Assembly (NCBI RefSeq): GCF_015751765.1
Contig: NZ_JADOTX010000001.1
Location: 2,480,001 to 2,544,000, forward strand
From: Micromonospora ureilytica
GTDB taxonomy: Bacteria > Actinomycetota > Actinomycetes > Mycobacteriales > Micromonosporaceae
DNA length: 64,000 bases
Direction of reading: 5' to 3'
Shown: positions 45,654-52,899 of the stretch, in pieces
Numbering within the stretch: position 1 is the first letter of the stretch
Layout of the letters: each line of letters begins with the position of its first letter
Translations under genes and position numbers: made by a program
The notes under the pieces: generated by a model
Seen by the model: only the letters and a program-made list of their open reading frames with translations
The model's database searches: none
Told to the model about the DNA's origin: nothing

Positions 45654-45959
45654 CTACCGGGCGCTGCCGTCAGCGCCACCGTCCTGCTGACCAGGAGTGG
45701 CACCACCGTCGGCGGGACCCTCGGCGCTGCCGTCGGCGCCACCGTCGTGCTGACCGGGAGTGGCACCGCCGTCGGCGGGGCCTTCCGCGCCGCCGTCGGC
45801 GCCACCGTCGTGCTGACCGGGAGTGGCACCGCCATCGGCGGGACCCTCCGCGCCGCCGTCGGCGCCACCGTCCTGCTGACCGGGGGTCGCGCCGCCGTCG
45901 GCCGGGCCCTCCATGCCGCCGCCGCTGGTGGTCTGCATGTCGTCATCGTTGAGTGCCAT
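45654..45959 (-). CDS. Tandem-repeat peptide (BatC-like), possible substrate of the downstream oxygenase
   Basis: 101 residues from ATG 45959, placed 6 nt after GAGGGAG. A 16-residue head (MALNDDDMQTTSGGGM) is followed by four 21-residue repeats EGPADGGATPGQxDGGADGx plus A (x is Q or H, and G or S) and a final Arg. The repeats are conserved at DNA level (63-bp units). The composition is almost only Gly, Ala, Asp, Pro, Glu, Thr and Gln, so it is highly acidic and disordered. The short head plus perfect repeats and the adjacent JmjC oxygenase resemble a multi-core modified peptide. The function is not established. Confidence 0.75.
   Translation of the reverse strand: MALNDDDMQTTSGGGMEGPADGGATPGQQDGGADGGAEGPADGGATPGQHDGGADGGAEGPADGGATPGQHDGGADGSAEGPADGGATPGQQDGGADGSAR
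45656..45911. repeat. 63-bp tandem repeats, 4 copies
   Basis: Four consecutive 63-bp units within the coding sequence of the repeat peptide, differing at only a few bases. On the plus strand each unit includes GCACCACCGTCGGCGGG or a close variant. They encode the four 21-residue repeats. Confidence 0.9.
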
Positions 45960-46116
45960 CGGTACTCCCTCGGGTGTGCCGCCCCGCCGTACGCCGGGGT
46001 CCGTCGTGCTGCGGGTGGTACCCCACGCGCGATCTTCTCTAACCCTCACCGTAGACGCCGGACCGGGGCGACACGGGCAGTTCGCGGGCGGCGGCGCAGA
46101 GTGCCAGGATGGGGTG

Positions 46117-46402
46117 GTGATCCTGGTGGGCACGTCCGGCTGGCAGTACCGGGACTGGCGCGGCCGCTTCTACCCGCAGCGGCTGCCGCAGCGCCTCTGG
46201 CTGGAGCACTTCGCCGCCGGGTTCGCCACGGTCGAGGTCAACAACGCCTTCTACCGGCTACCCGAGCGGGACACCTTCGCCGCCTGGCGGGCACGAACCC
46301 CGGCGGACTTCTGCGTGGCGGTGAAGATGAGCCGCTACCTCACCCACATCAAGCGGCTGCGCGACCCGGCGGAGCCGGTGGCCCGGTTCCTCGGTCGCGC
46401 CA
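46117..46402 (+). pseudogene. DUF72 family protein, 3' part deleted
   Basis: From GTG 46117 the frame encodes VILVGTSGWQYRDWRGRFYP, then LEHFAAGFATVEVNNAFYRL, FCVAVKMSRYLTHIKRLRDP and EPVARFLGRA. This is the N-terminal about 95 residues of DUF72 proteins (usually 240-290 residues, TIM-barrel-like). At about 46400 the sequence changes to the antisense of a truncated TerC gene; the frame runs on to 46482 only as that antisense. The C-terminal two thirds of the domain are lost. Confidence 0.88.
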
Positions 46403-46733
46403 CCGCCGGCACCGCGAACGCCGCCAACAGCAACATGAAGACGAAGAGGTTGTCGACCGAGAGCGACTTCTCCACCAGGTAACCGGTCAGGTATTCGACG
46501 CCCTGCTGGGAGCCGAATCGCCACCAGATCCAGCCGCCGAACGCCAGCGGCAGCGCTATGTAGAACGCCGACCAGCCGATGGCCTCCCGCATGGACACCT
46601 CGTGCGGGCGACGGGTGACCAGGAAGTCCAGCACCAACAGCAGGACGACCCCGATGATGGTCACCGCCCACAGTGTGGGCGTGCCCACCGACGACAGGTC
46701 ACTTGCGGCGGACAGATACGACAATTGGCTCAT
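46398..46733 (-). pseudogene. TerC family membrane protein (Alx-like), 3' part deleted
   Basis: From ATG 46733 the frame encodes MSQLSYLSAASDLSSVGTPT, then TIIGVVLLLVLDFLVTRRPH, FYIALPLAFGGWIWWRFGSQ and EYLTGYLVEKSLSVDNLFVF up to MLLLAAFAVPAVA. These are the first three TM helices of TerC/Alx, including the conserved SLSVDNLFVF motif. The remaining TM helices (about 200 residues) are gone; after about 46400 the frame reads the antisense of the DUF72 fragment and stops at 46335. TerC proteins are Mn2+ exporters or metal insertases, and its riboswitch upstream is consistent with this. Confidence 0.88.
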
Positions 46734-46742
46734 GTGGGGTCT

Positions 46743-46766
46743 CCTCGAACACCGTCATGTTCGAGG
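46743..46766 (-). promoter_or_regulatory. Ribosome-site-sequestering hairpin of terC
   Basis: On the minus strand CCTCGAACA (46766-46758) pairs with TGTTCGAGG (46751-46743), 9 bp around a TGACGG loop. The 3' strand contains the GAGG part of the ribosome site for ATG 46733. It shares its 5' strand with the P1 stem of the riboswitch, so the two structures cannot form together. Confidence 0.7.
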
Positions 46767-46863
46767 TCTCCTTCACCCACCACCTGGTGGGCAACCACCC
46801 GAGGCGCGCCGGGCGCGCCGTACTGACCGGAATGGTTCGTGGGAAGTACTCCCCTCGCACGAC
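46754..46863 (-). ncRNA. yybP-ykoY (Mn2+) riboswitch upstream of terC
   Basis: The minus strand carries GGGGAGTACTTCCC (46854-46841), CCGGTCAGTACGGC and a late GAAGGAGACC (46773-46764), the conserved landmarks of the yybP-ykoY manganese-sensing riboswitch. P1 can be drawn between GTCGTGCGAGG (46863-46853) and CCTCGAACATGAC (46766-46754) with an AA bulge. Its position just before a TerC gene matches the known association of this riboswitch with TerC/Alx. The call is from motifs and pairing; no covariance model was run. Confidence 0.78.
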
Positions 46864-46952
46864 AAGGTTAGGCCAGGCGGAATCGCCACGCCAAGCGGGA
46901 CATCGATGGTTGCCCTGGTAAACCGCTGTGCGTGCCCGGTACGAGCGCTGTG

Positions 46953-47363
46953 TCAGGCGCGGCGCAGCGTCGCGCCCGGGGCCATCGCCTGCTCGACCAG
47001 ACCCCGATAGTCACGTGGCAGTTGGGTCACCACGTCGTCGAACTCACCGCCGGTGATCGCCTCACGCAGGGTGGTGAAAACCGCCCGACTGGCGTCCTCG
47101 GCGGCGGGCTCCTGCACACCGGCGCGCGACGCGACCCGGGCGACGAACTCCGCCGCGCCGAACCGGTCCGCCTGCTCGGTGCTCGGGCTCGGTTTGAGCA
47201 CGAGTTGCAACGGTTGGGGCATCTGGGCGGCCAGGTCCAGGACCTCGCCGCCGGTCAACCGCTCGGCGAACGTCTCCAACACGGCCCGGGTCAGCTCGAC
47301 CGCCCGCTCGGACGACGTGGCGGTGCGCTGGGAAACCTGGTCGATGAAGGTGTCGTAGTTCAT
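46953..47363 (-). CDS. DUF2267 family protein
   Basis: 136 residues from ATG 47363. DUF2267 signature: MNYDTFIDQVSQRTATSSER, AVLETFAERLTGGEVLDLAA, QMPQPLQLVL, FTTLREAITGGEFDDVVTQL and PRDYRGLVEQ, two similar helical halves. Such proteins often sit with stress genes in actinomycetes. It diverges from a DUF2795 gene. The function is unknown. Confidence 0.9.
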   Translation of the reverse strand: MNYDTFIDQVSQRTATSSERAVELTRAVLETFAERLTGGEVLDLAAQMPQPLQLVLKPSPSTEQADRFGAAEFVARVASRAGVQEPAAEDASRAVFTTLREAITGGEFDDVVTQLPRDYRGLVEQAMAPGATLRRA

Positions 47364-47517
47364 CGCGTACTCCCTTGGCTCGCGTCGGCGTCTGCGGGTA
47401 CCCGCGGCGGAGGAGGAGAAACGGCGCCGGGTTTCCTCCGCCGGGGGGCTTGACCGGCCGGCGGGCGGGTAACCGCCGCCGGTCGTCACCACATCGATGC
47501 CCGAGGGAGCCCACGCC

Positions 47518-47790
47518 ATGGCGAGCTACGCCGACGTCCTGCAGTACCTGTCGAGCCTGGACTACCCGGCCGAGAAGGACGACGTGGTCCGCGAGGCCGA
47601 ACGGGAGGGTGCCCCGCCGGACGTGCTGAAGGCGCTGCGCGCCCTGCCGCCCGTCGACTACGCCAACGGGACCGAGGTGGCCCGGTCGGCCGGGATCGAG
47701 GCGGCGCCCGAGGTCGGCCCCGCCCAGCGGGCCGAGCAGGCCCGGGACAAGAAGCACAACCGGGTCTCGCAGCACCTGCGCGGCATCTGA
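47518..47790 (+). CDS. DUF2795 domain protein
   Basis: 90 residues from ATG 47518. ASYADVLQYLSSLDYPAEKD, DVVREAEREGAPPDVLKALR and LPPVDYANGTEVARSA match the DUF2795 helical domain (often paired with DUF2267 and stress genes). The basic C-terminus (QARDKKHNRVSQHLRGI) suggests nucleic acid or partner binding. It is 42 bp before the DUF1345 gene, probably the same operon. Confidence 0.85.
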   Translation: MASYADVLQYLSSLDYPAEKDDVVREAEREGAPPDVLKALRALPPVDYANGTEVARSAGIEAAPEVGPAQRAEQARDKKHNRVSQHLRGI

Positions 47791-47832
47791 ACCGGCGGTG
47801 ACGCCCACCACCCCGACCCGGGAGCGGCCGGG

Positions 47833-48501
47833 ATGACCCAGACCGGCCCCGACCGGCCAGCGGACGTGCGTTTCCCGGCTGCTGCTAAGCAGCTCGCCGT
47901 GGTGGCGGTGGTCGGCGTCATTTCCGGCTGCGCCTTCGCGCTGCTGCTGCCACTGCCGCTCGCCGCGCTGGCCGGTTGGGACGTGGGCGCGCTGAGCTGG
48001 CTCGCGCTGGTCTGGCACAAAATCTGGCCGATGGACGCCGAGCGGACCGCCCAACTGGCCGTCCACGAAGACCCGAATCGGGCGATCCGGGACGCTCTGC
48101 TGCTCGTCGCCTGCCTGGCCAGCCTGCTGGCCGTGGGGTTGGTCGTGGCCAGCGCGCAGAGCGCGCCCCCCGGGACGGCCCGGGAACTGCACAGCGGCCT
48201 GGGCGTGCTCAGTGTGGTGCTCTCCTGGTTCGTGGTGCACACCCTGTTCGCCGCCCGGTACGCCCGGATCTACTACACGGGCCCCGACGGCGGGGTGAAC
48301 TTCAACCAGCCCGAACCGCCGCGCTACTCCGACTTCGCGTACGTGGCGTTCACCATCGGCACGACGTTCCAGATCTCCGACACCAACCTGACGAGCAACG
48401 AGATGCGTCGTACGGTGCTGCGCCACTCGATGGTGTCGTACCTGTTCGGCGCGTTCATCATCGCCGTCACCGTGAACCTGCTGGCGGGCCTGGCCCGCTG
48501 A
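47833..48501 (+). CDS. DUF1345 family membrane protein
   Basis: 222 residues from ATG 47833. About five TM helices: QLAVVAVVGVISGCAFALLL, ALLLVACLASLLAVGLVVAS, LGVLSVVLSWFVVHTLFAAR and YLFGAFIIAVTVNLLAGLAR. The family motif PRYSDFAYVAFTIGTTFQIS is clear. The function is unknown. Confidence 0.9.
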   Translation: MTQTGPDRPADVRFPAAAKQLAVVAVVGVISGCAFALLLPLPLAALAGWDVGALSWLALVWHKIWPMDAERTAQLAVHEDPNRAIRDALLLVACLASLLAVGLVVASAQSAPPGTARELHSGLGVLSVVLSWFVVHTLFAARYARIYYTGPDGGVNFNQPEPPRYSDFAYVAFTIGTTFQISDTNLTSNEMRRTVLRHSMVSYLFGAFIIAVTVNLLAGLAR

Positions 48502-48803
48502 GGGTGCTGGCTTTGTATCCCTTTCGGCCGCGCGGTCCCCGGAGTGCGACACGGGGCGGGGCCGATCGAAGGGCCGGGACAGGCGGGCGCCCCTGGTCAC
48601 GAACCGCGACCCAGGGCGCCACGCAAGCCTGCCCAGGCGGTGAACCGCATCCGAACCGGTCGCGGGTCACCAGGCGGTGGAGGTGCGCTCGAACCGAGCG
48701 GCCAGCACTGCCGGGTCCAACCATACGGCAGAACATCCTCCGTTTGGTCAGAATTTGGGGAAGTGTGGGCCAGCGCACGTCACGGCTGGGTGCCCCGGTG
48801 TGG
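48502..48803. other. Intergenic region between DUF1345 and pirin genes
   Basis: About 300 bp with converging genes on either side. A GC-rich imperfect hairpin at 48586-48620 (GGCGCCCCTGG / CCAGGGCGCC region) is the only structure seen. No gene or RNA is recognised. Confidence 0.4.
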
Positions 48804-49778
48804 TCAGCCGTGCAGGCCGCCAGTGCGGTCCCGGGCCTTCAGGCGGGTCGTGGGCAGGGCGGGCGCCGGCAGCGGCGGCGCCGCATCGTCGGCGACCACA
48901 CCGAAGCGTCCGTCGCCGGCCATCCAGTCCTCCCGGGCGGCGGCGACCTCCTCGTGCGACCGGCCGACGAAGTTCCACCACATCACCAACGGCTCCTCGA
49001 ACGGCGTACCGCCCAGCAGCAACAACCGGGCCCCAGCCCCGCCCCGCACGGTCAGCTCCCGGCGGCCCGAGCCCAGATACAGCAGCGCCCCCGGCTCGAA
49101 GCCGACCCCGGCCGCCTCCGCGGACCCGGACATCGCCAGCACCGCGTACTCGAAATCCGGCCGCAACGACATCGTCGCCGGCGCCTCGCCGCGCAGCTCC
49201 AGCTGCACCCCCACCAGCGGGGTGTGCACCACCGCCGGTGACCGCTCCCCGGCGAACTCGCCGACCAGCAGGGTGACGTCCAGATCGCCGTCCCGCCAGC
49301 GCGGCAGGTCGGCGTGGTGCGCGAAATCCGCCGCGCCGGCCCGCGCCGGGTCCGGCAGCGCCACCCAGAGCTGCACACCGTGCATCACCGGAGGGTGGGT
49401 GGCCGGCGAACGCTCCGAGTGGGCGATACCGTTCCCGGACGTCATCACGTTCAGCTGGCCGGGCACGATCGGCTGCACGTTGCCGAGGCTGTCCCGGTGC
49501 AGGATCTCACCGTCGAGCAGCCACGTCACCGTCTGCAGCCCGGTATGCGGGTGCGGCGGCACCTCCATACCGGGCCGCTGCGCCACATCGTCCGGGCCGA
49601 AATGATCCACGAAACACCACGCGCCGACCATCCGACGAGCGCGCTGCGGAAGCAACCGCCGCACCGTGGTGTAGCGACCCAACGGCACGTCGTGGCCGGG
49701 CAACAACACACTGCCGGGATCGACGTCGGCCACGCCAGGCGGTCGGGTCTGCGCCAGCATCGATTCAGTACGCTCCAC
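48804..49778 (-). CDS. Pirin family protein
   Basis: About 324 residues from GTG 49778 (VERTESMLAQ); ATG at 49760 is an alternative. Cupin features of pirins: GAWCFVDHFGPDDVAQRPGM, VPPHPHTGLQTVTWLLDGEI with the metal-binding histidines, LHRDSLGNVQPIVPGQLNVM, GIAHSERSPATHPPVMHGVQ, then a C-terminal cupin (FEYAVLAMSGSAEAAGVGFE; FEEPLVMWWNFVGRSHEEVA). Pirins are quercetinase-like iron proteins. The specific role is not evident. Confidence 0.93.
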   Translation of the reverse strand: MERTESMLAQTRPPGVADVDPGSVLLPGHDVPLGRYTTVRRLLPQRARRMVGAWCFVDHFGPDDVAQRPGMEVPPHPHTGLQTVTWLLDGEILHRDSLGNVQPIVPGQLNVMTSGNGIAHSERSPATHPPVMHGVQLWVALPDPARAGAADFAHHADLPRWRDGDLDVTLLVGEFAGERSPAVVHTPLVGVQLELRGEAPATMSLRPDFEYAVLAMSGSAEAAGVGFEPGALLYLGSGRRELTVRGGAGARLLLLGGTPFEEPLVMWWNFVGRSHEEVAAAREDWMAGDGRFGVVADDAAPPLPAPALPTTRLKARDRTGGLHG

Positions 49779-49844
49779 CGCCCGACTGTACGCGCACGCC
49801 CACCCACGACAGCGGCGCTTCGAGCCAGGGCGGGCAGGGTTCGG

Positions 49845-49897
49845 TGTGGGCTGACCCGGCGTGGGGCTGACCGGGGCGGGGCTGACCCGGCGAGGGT
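49845..49897. repeat. Short imperfect direct repeats
   Basis: GGGCTGACCCGGCG-type units recur three times (GTGGGCTGACCCGGCG, GGGGCTGACCGGGG, GGGGCTGACCCGGCG) in the spacer downstream of the membrane protein gene. Confidence 0.6.
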
Positions 49898-50860
49898 TCA
49901 CCGGTTGCTGGAGGACACGATCACGCTGTTGGCGCCGGCGACCAGGTCCAGGTACAGGCGCGCCGCCGACCGGTCCCAACCCGGCGTACCCAGCACCGAG
50001 CCCGCGGCCACCCCATCCCAGCGGTCCTCGCGTACCACTACCGAGCCGGCCCCGGCTCCCACCCGAACCCGTACCGGAGTCTCCCCGGGAACCCGGATGT
50101 CGAGCTGGCTGGTCCCACCGGTGAGTCGTACGGTCAGCATGCCGGCGGGGTTGCCGGAGACGGCGGCGGTGATCGGTGGCAGGAGAATCTCGGTGCGGCT
50201 GGAGCCGCCGGCGAGTTCCACCCCCAGCAGCCGGGCCCGGGTCAGGTCCAACACCTGACTGCTCACCCCGCCAACGAGGTGGAGACGCCAGGCGACCCGC
50301 TCGTTGAGCAACACCCGCACGGCCCGCGGCCCGCGCGTCCCGGACTCCACGAGGTCAAGCCGCACGGTCTCCCCCTGCACCGCCGGTCGGCCCGCCACAC
50401 CCGAGCCGGCCGGGGTACTGATCCGGTACAGGTCGTCGCCCAACTCGGCCACCCGCAGCTCGAACGAGGACAGCCCATCCGCGAGCACGAAGGTTCCGTT
50501 CTGCCGACCTGCCAGCGGAGCTGTCAACAGTTGCTCGTCCGCGGCACCCGCACCACCGCGGCGGTCCCCAGCCGCGTCCGGGTCAGCGACGCCTCCCGGA
50601 CGGCCGCCGTCACCGGGCCGAGCGCCGTCGGGTTGGGTGCCGTCGGGGCGAGTGCTGTCGGATTGGCCGGAGTAGGTCATGCCGAGACGGTCGGGATCGG
50701 CAATGATCACGCCCACCGCTGCCGCACCCAGGAGCAGCACGACGGCGGCGGCAGCCACCAGCAGGCGAGCACCGCTGGACCACCGTCGTGGTACGGCCTC
50801 GCCGGAGGGTTCCGGCTCTGATTCCGGTCCGCGATCCGCGCCGTACCCCACTGCGGCCAT
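49898..50860 (-). CDS. Membrane-anchored protein with beta-rich extracytoplasmic domain
   Basis: 320 residues from ATG 50860 (GGAGGG upstream). A cytoplasmic acidic N-terminus, one TM helix (LLVAAAAVVLLLGAAAVGVI), a Pro/Gly/Asp-rich linker (GDGGRPGGVADPDAAGDRRG) and a C-terminal beta-rich domain with repeated LLGVELAGGSSRTEI / LTVRLTGGTSQLDI-type strands, similar in style to DUF4097/LiaF-type beta-helices. It is probably a surface-facing envelope protein. Confidence 0.75.
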   Translation of the reverse strand: MAAVGYGADRGPESEPEPSGEAVPRRWSSGARLLVAAAAVVLLLGAAAVGVIIADPDRLGMTYSGQSDSTRPDGTQPDGARPGDGGRPGGVADPDAAGDRRGGAGAADEQLLTAPLAGRQNGTFVLADGLSSFELRVAELGDDLYRISTPAGSGVAGRPAVQGETVRLDLVESGTRGPRAVRVLLNERVAWRLHLVGGVSSQVLDLTRARLLGVELAGGSSRTEILLPPITAAVSGNPAGMLTVRLTGGTSQLDIRVPGETPVRVRVGAGAGSVVVREDRWDGVAAGSVLGTPGWDRSAARLYLDLVAGANSVIVSSSNR

Positions 50861-50961
50861 GCCTTTATCCCTCCGCCGGTCCCCGTCCAGGGGTACGTAC
50901 CCGCCAGCCGATCGGATCACCCGCCGCCGATCACGTCACTCCGCCACGTTCGCCAACGTGA

Positions 50962-51006
50962 ATCTTGGACACTTTCCGTTAGCGCGGAACGGAAAGTGTC
51001 CAAGAT
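50962..51006. repeat. Perfect 19-bp inverted repeat (ATCTTG type)
   Basis: ATCTTGGACACTTTCCGTT (50962-50980) is perfectly complementary to 50988-51006 with a 7-nt loop. It lies upstream of the membrane protein and downstream of the lysozyme-like gene, as a terminator for the latter. Confidence 0.9.
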
Positions 51007-51132
51007 CTACGGATAACTCGTCGACCAGACGACGTCGTCCGCCCGGCGACAGCAGAAAGGCCGCTGGCCGGCACCCCGGGTTGCGGAGTGCCGGCCAGCG
51101 GTCGGTGTACTGCGGTGGTGCGGTGACGCGGG

Positions 51133-51717
51133 TCAGCCGTTCCAGTACTGGCCGACCAGGTCGGCGGCCTGCTGCTCCCACTGGGCGTACGCGTCCGGGT
51201 ACGCGGAAACCTGGACGGTCTGCGCGGCCTCGGTCAGCGGCATGTCCTGCCAGCCGTCGACCTGCTTGAGGCCCTTCAGGAACGCGGTCGTGGAGTACTC
51301 AGGGTCGGTGATCTGCTCCGGGGTGCCCCAACCACTGGACGGGCGCTGCTGGAACAGGCCCAGCGAGTCGTGGTCGTTCATGTCACCGAGGTGACCCAGG
51401 TTCTCCAACTTCGACTCCTGCAGGCTCGTGGCGATGGAGATGACCGCGGCCCGCTCCGGCAGACCCGCCTTCTTCGTGGCGGCGATGATCGCCTTGACGT
51501 TGGCGGTCTGCTCGTCGTTCAGGGTGATCCGGGACTGGTCGCCCTGGGTGCCGTGCGGGATCAGCTTGCTCGTGTCGGGCTTGTCGGCCTGGACCGCAAC
51601 CGCGACCGGCTTGGTGTCGACCGGGTTGGCCACGTGGGCGATCGGGCCGGCGAAGACACCACCGGCGAACGCGAGACCCGCAACGGACAGCATGCTCTTA
51701 CGCATGATCGTGTTCAT
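51133..51717 (-). CDS. Secreted lysozyme-like (transglycosylase-fold) protein
   Basis: 194 residues from ATG 51717 (AAGGAGC upstream). Signal peptide MNTIMRKSMLSVAGLAFAGG-VFAGPIAHV, then a domain with TLNDEQTANVKAIIAATKKA, AVISIATSLQESKLENLGHL (catalytic-Glu-like position), NDHDSLGLFQQRPSSGWGTP and AYPDAYAQWEQQAADLVGQY. The ATSLQESKL...SLGLFQQRPS pattern is the lysozyme/SLT superfamily seen in actinomycete cell-wall proteins. It is paralogous to the gene at 54335. Three ECF-type promoter repeats lie upstream. Confidence 0.85.
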   Translation of the reverse strand: MNTIMRKSMLSVAGLAFAGGVFAGPIAHVANPVDTKPVAVAVQADKPDTSKLIPHGTQGDQSRITLNDEQTANVKAIIAATKKAGLPERAAVISIATSLQESKLENLGHLGDMNDHDSLGLFQQRPSSGWGTPEQITDPEYSTTAFLKGLKQVDGWQDMPLTEAAQTVQVSAYPDAYAQWEQQAADLVGQYWNG

Positions 51718-51896
51718 GGGGGTAGCTCCTTCGGGGGTAGGACACCCCGACCACCAAAGGGGGGCGGCGGCAGGGGTGTGAGCACCTCGTCCGGCGCTGC
51801 ACAAAACAGGGGGAAAAGTTTTGGGCGGTGACGCCGAGTAGGGCGTCGGGGTCGGCGACCTAACGAGCGAGGGCTCGTGGCGCCGGGTCCATGTGT

Positions 51897-51922
51897 AACG
51901 ACCGGGGGCCGGGGGTCATTCC
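51897..51922 (-). promoter_or_regulatory. ECF-type promoter, copy 1 (nearest to gene)
   Basis: Minus strand: GGAAT (51922-51918), 17 nt, CGTTACA with CGTT at 51900-51897. The GGAAT-N17-CGTT layout matches ECF (SigE-like) promoters of actinomycetes. It lies about 180 nt before ATG 51717. Confidence 0.65.
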
Positions 51923-51985
51923 GGGGTCGGCCCATCCATTGGCACCCGCGTAGTGGCGGTGCCTGCGGTCGCTCGTAGGGACTGT

Positions 51986-52011
51986 AACGACCGTGCCGGG
52001 GCTGGCATTCC
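51986..52011 (-). promoter_or_regulatory. ECF-type promoter, copy 2
   Basis: Minus strand: GGAAT (52011-52007), 17 nt, CGTT (51989-51986), again followed by ACA. It sits 89 bp from copy 1 in the same direct repeat. Confidence 0.65.
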
Positions 52012-52075
52012 GACCTGCGCAACCAGCCGGGGGGCCGGGCGGCGGGTCGGTGGTACTGCGATCGTCAGGGTATGT

Positions 52076-52101
52076 AACGACCCCGGCCCGGCCATGATTC
52101 C
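52076..52101 (-). promoter_or_regulatory. ECF-type promoter, copy 3
   Basis: Minus strand: GGAAT (52101-52097), 17 nt, CGTT (52079-52076), followed by ACA. It sits 90 bp from copy 2. Confidence 0.65.
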
Positions 52102-52374
52102 GGCCCACGGGTGGGACCGGTCACCACCCACAAACTCCCACGACCGGACAAATCACCCACTCAAGACGGGTCCATGGCGTCGAATCGCCTCCCCCTCGCG
52201 TGATCGACGCGGGTTCACGGAATTCGGGGCATCCGGGACGCCAGGACACCCCGACATCAAGGAAACCGAGTCGATCACGAATTCGGCGACCGGCGAGACT
52301 CATCCGATGCCGCAACGTTCACACAGCGCCCGGCATGGCGACTGGCGGAGAGGACGGACGGAGGCGGCCGGACG

Positions 52375-52698
52375 CTAGGGGCGTTCCTGGCTTGTCAGGC
52401 GGGAGCGCACCTTTGCGGCGCAGGTGTCCAGGGCGGTTTGCGCGTCCAGCCCCAGGCTTTCGATGGCCACCAGCGCGGTGAAAGCGACGTCGGCCAACTC
52501 CGCCGCGACGTCCTCGCGGGTGTGGGTGACACCCTTGCGTGGATTCTGCCCGAGCAGACCGATCCAGGCGGCCGACGCCTCCCCCGCTTCCTCCGTCAGC
52601 TTGAGGATGCGACAGGTCAGTTCGGTCTGCCCGGTGCCGTTCGCCGCGTCCAGCCAGCTGCGCGACGCGCGGGCCGCCTCCCAGATCGACTCGTTCAC
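52375..52698 (-). CDS. MazG-like nucleotide pyrophosphohydrolase
   Basis: 107 residues from GTG/ATG at 52698. LTEEAGEASAAWIGLLGQNP and HTREDVAAELADVAFTALVA give the EExxE...ExxD metal-binding pattern of the MazG/all-alpha NTP-PPase superfamily. It probably hydrolyses NTPs or dNTPs for house-cleaning. Confidence 0.88.
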   Translation of the reverse strand: MNESIWEAARASRSWLDAANGTGQTELTCRILKLTEEAGEASAAWIGLLGQNPRKGVTHTREDVAAELADVAFTALVAIESLGLDAQTALDTCAAKVRSRLTSQERP

Positions 52699-52899
52699 GA
52701 CGACCAGTCAACCCGATCGGCCTGCCGACCCGAACGACCGGGTACGGCAGGGCCACGACGAATGGTCAGTGTCTGACCGACCGATCAGCACACCCATTGA
52801 CACTGATCGAAGGCGGTTCTAGGTTCAGGACGCTACCGGCCGGTAGGCAACCGTCCCGCTGGTCGCCCCCGGGCGACAACCGTCCGATGGGGAGCGTCG

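Larger units (their letters stand above)
51718..52374. other. Long leader/promoter region of the lysozyme-like gene
   Basis: About 650 bp without a gene. It contains three 90-bp direct repeats with promoter-like elements (51894-52101, listed separately) and a C-rich leader of about 175 bp before the gene. The last about 270 bp (52102-52374), next to the MazG-like gene, show nothing recognisable. A c-di-AMP (ydaO) riboswitch was looked for and its conserved segments were not found. Confidence 0.6.

Noticed and set aside
45656..45911. CRISPR array
   Set aside because: The 63-bp units are in-frame coding repeats without unique spacers.
51718..51950. Possible ydaO (c-di-AMP) riboswitch before the lysozyme-like gene
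   Set aside because: Cell-wall hydrolase genes often carry one, but the conserved segments of that RNA were not found; the region shows promoter repeats instead.
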